Shown here: positions 6,948-7,165 of the stretch, piece by piece
Position numbering within the stretch: the stretch's first letter is position 1
Layout of the letters: the number at the start of each line of letters is the position of its first letter
Source: Gammaproteobacteria bacterium
GTDB taxonomy: Bacteria; Pseudomonadota; Gammaproteobacteria; SZUA-229
Assembly: GCA_030641945.1 (NCBI GenBank)
Contig: DAOWLL010000079.1
Coordinates: 1-7,165, forward strand
Reading direction: 5' to 3'
DNA: 7,165 bases
The notes under the pieces: generated by a model
What the model was told of the DNA's origin: nothing
Database searches by the model: none
The model's input: only the letters and a program-made list of their open reading frames with translations
Made by a program: the position numbers and the translations under genes

Positions 6948-7165
6948 ATGAGAACGCTCACAAATCCATTTAAGTACATGAACGGGAGTGAAATTTTTCG
7001 TATATTAGAAAAGTACACTATGTACCCAACAACGCTATGCAGTTTTTGGAAAAATTTCAGCGGCCACTTTGCCCGATTGACCTGTAACCATAGCTATGGC
7101 TATGCCCATTGTTTGATTTTCATGGGGCCAATCGAACAAACTGACTCACTGACTGATTTTATAAA
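6948..7165 (+). CDS. Possible partial open frame of unknown function, runs off the window
   Basis: An ATG at 6948, 12 nt after the transporter stop and in the same frame, opens a reading frame with no stop through the window end (72 codons, beginning MRTLTNPFKYMNG). I recognise no family. Its composition is rich in Tyr, Cys, His and Phe, there is no Shine-Dalgarno, and the region is full of inverted repeats that constrain the sequence. The minus strand of the same stretch also holds short open frames. It may well be chance openness in a non-coding repeat; I include it because nothing else explains the stretch. Confidence 0.12.
   Translation, partial: MRTLTNPFKYMNGSEIFRILEKYTMYPTTLCSFWKNFSGHFARLTCNHSYGYAHCLIFMGPIEQTDSLTDFI
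6989..7059. repeat. 11-bp AT-rich inverted repeat downstream of narK
   Basis: TGAAATTTTTC (6989-6999) and GAAAAATTTCA (7049-7059) are perfect reverse complements 49 bp apart. Between them lies a short palindrome, GTACA-CTA-TGTAC (7013-7025). The stem is AT-rich and the loop long, so it is a poor terminator. A protein-binding site or the edge of a mobile repeat is possible; the sequence does not decide. Confidence 0.45.
7074..7134. repeat. Palindrome within a 9-bp inverted repeat
   Basis: CGATTGACC (7074-7082) pairs with GGCCAATCG (7126-7134) with one mismatch. Inside lie the perfect 12-bp palindrome CCATAGCTATGG (7088-7099) and a further short stem, CCCAT/ATGGG (7105-7109, 7122-7126). The right part continues into a partial 8-bp tandem (CTGACTCA, CTGACTGA, 7141-7156). 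No U-rich tail follows on either strand. Function unknown. Confidence 0.5.

Noticed and set aside
1..7165. A wholly new biological system
   Set aside because: All four complete genes belong to known nitrate-assimilation families; the novelty is limited to regulatory layout and the flanking repeats.

Overview
The window looks like chromosomal DNA from a gammaproteobacterium. The evidence is the gene order, NirB/NirD/NasA proteins of the usual proteobacterial type, sigma-54/NtrC-style promoters, and a 'GTAGGAGCGACTTCAGTCGCGA'-type repeat. I cannot fix the genus. It carries a compact assimilatory nitrate module of four complete genes on two divergent transcription units. I see no RNA gene, CRISPR array or insertion sequence.

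Layout. Positions 1-152 hold a nested inverted repeat just past the 3' end of the leftward operon. The leftward operon, read right to left, is nirB (5179-2747, NADH-dependent siroheme nitrite reductase large subunit), nirD (2741-2397, Rieske-type small subunit) and nasA (2339-153, molybdenum assimilatory nitrate reductase). Positions 5180-5465 are a divergent control region. Rightward, 5466-6935 encodes a NarK/NNP-type nitrate transporter. Positions 6936-7165 contain no recognised gene, only inverted repeats and a weak open frame running off the window.

How it works. The transporter brings nitrate in, NasA reduces it to nitrite at a Mo-bis-MGD centre, and NirBD reduces nitrite to ammonium at siroheme using NADH. 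The module lacks a siroheme synthase (cysG), Mo-cofactor genes, any NasB/NasC-type electron donor for NasA, and a NasT/NasS or NasR regulator.

Control. The most informative part is the divergent intergenic region. It has a full 16/16 match to the sigma-54 consensus facing nirB and a 15/16 match facing the transporter. Between them lie NtrC-like dyads with classic half-sites and spacing. This points to joint nitrogen-limitation control of both units from a shared enhancer. The nirB promoter also shows that translation starts at 5179 and not at the upstream ATG at 5257. The predicted leaders are only about 25 nt, leaving no room for a nitrate-responsive antitermination leader.

I found no evidence of a wholly new biological system. 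The points most worth following up are the shared sigma-54 enhancer layout, the nested repeat, the unexplained 3' region after the transporter, and the missing electron donor for NasA.
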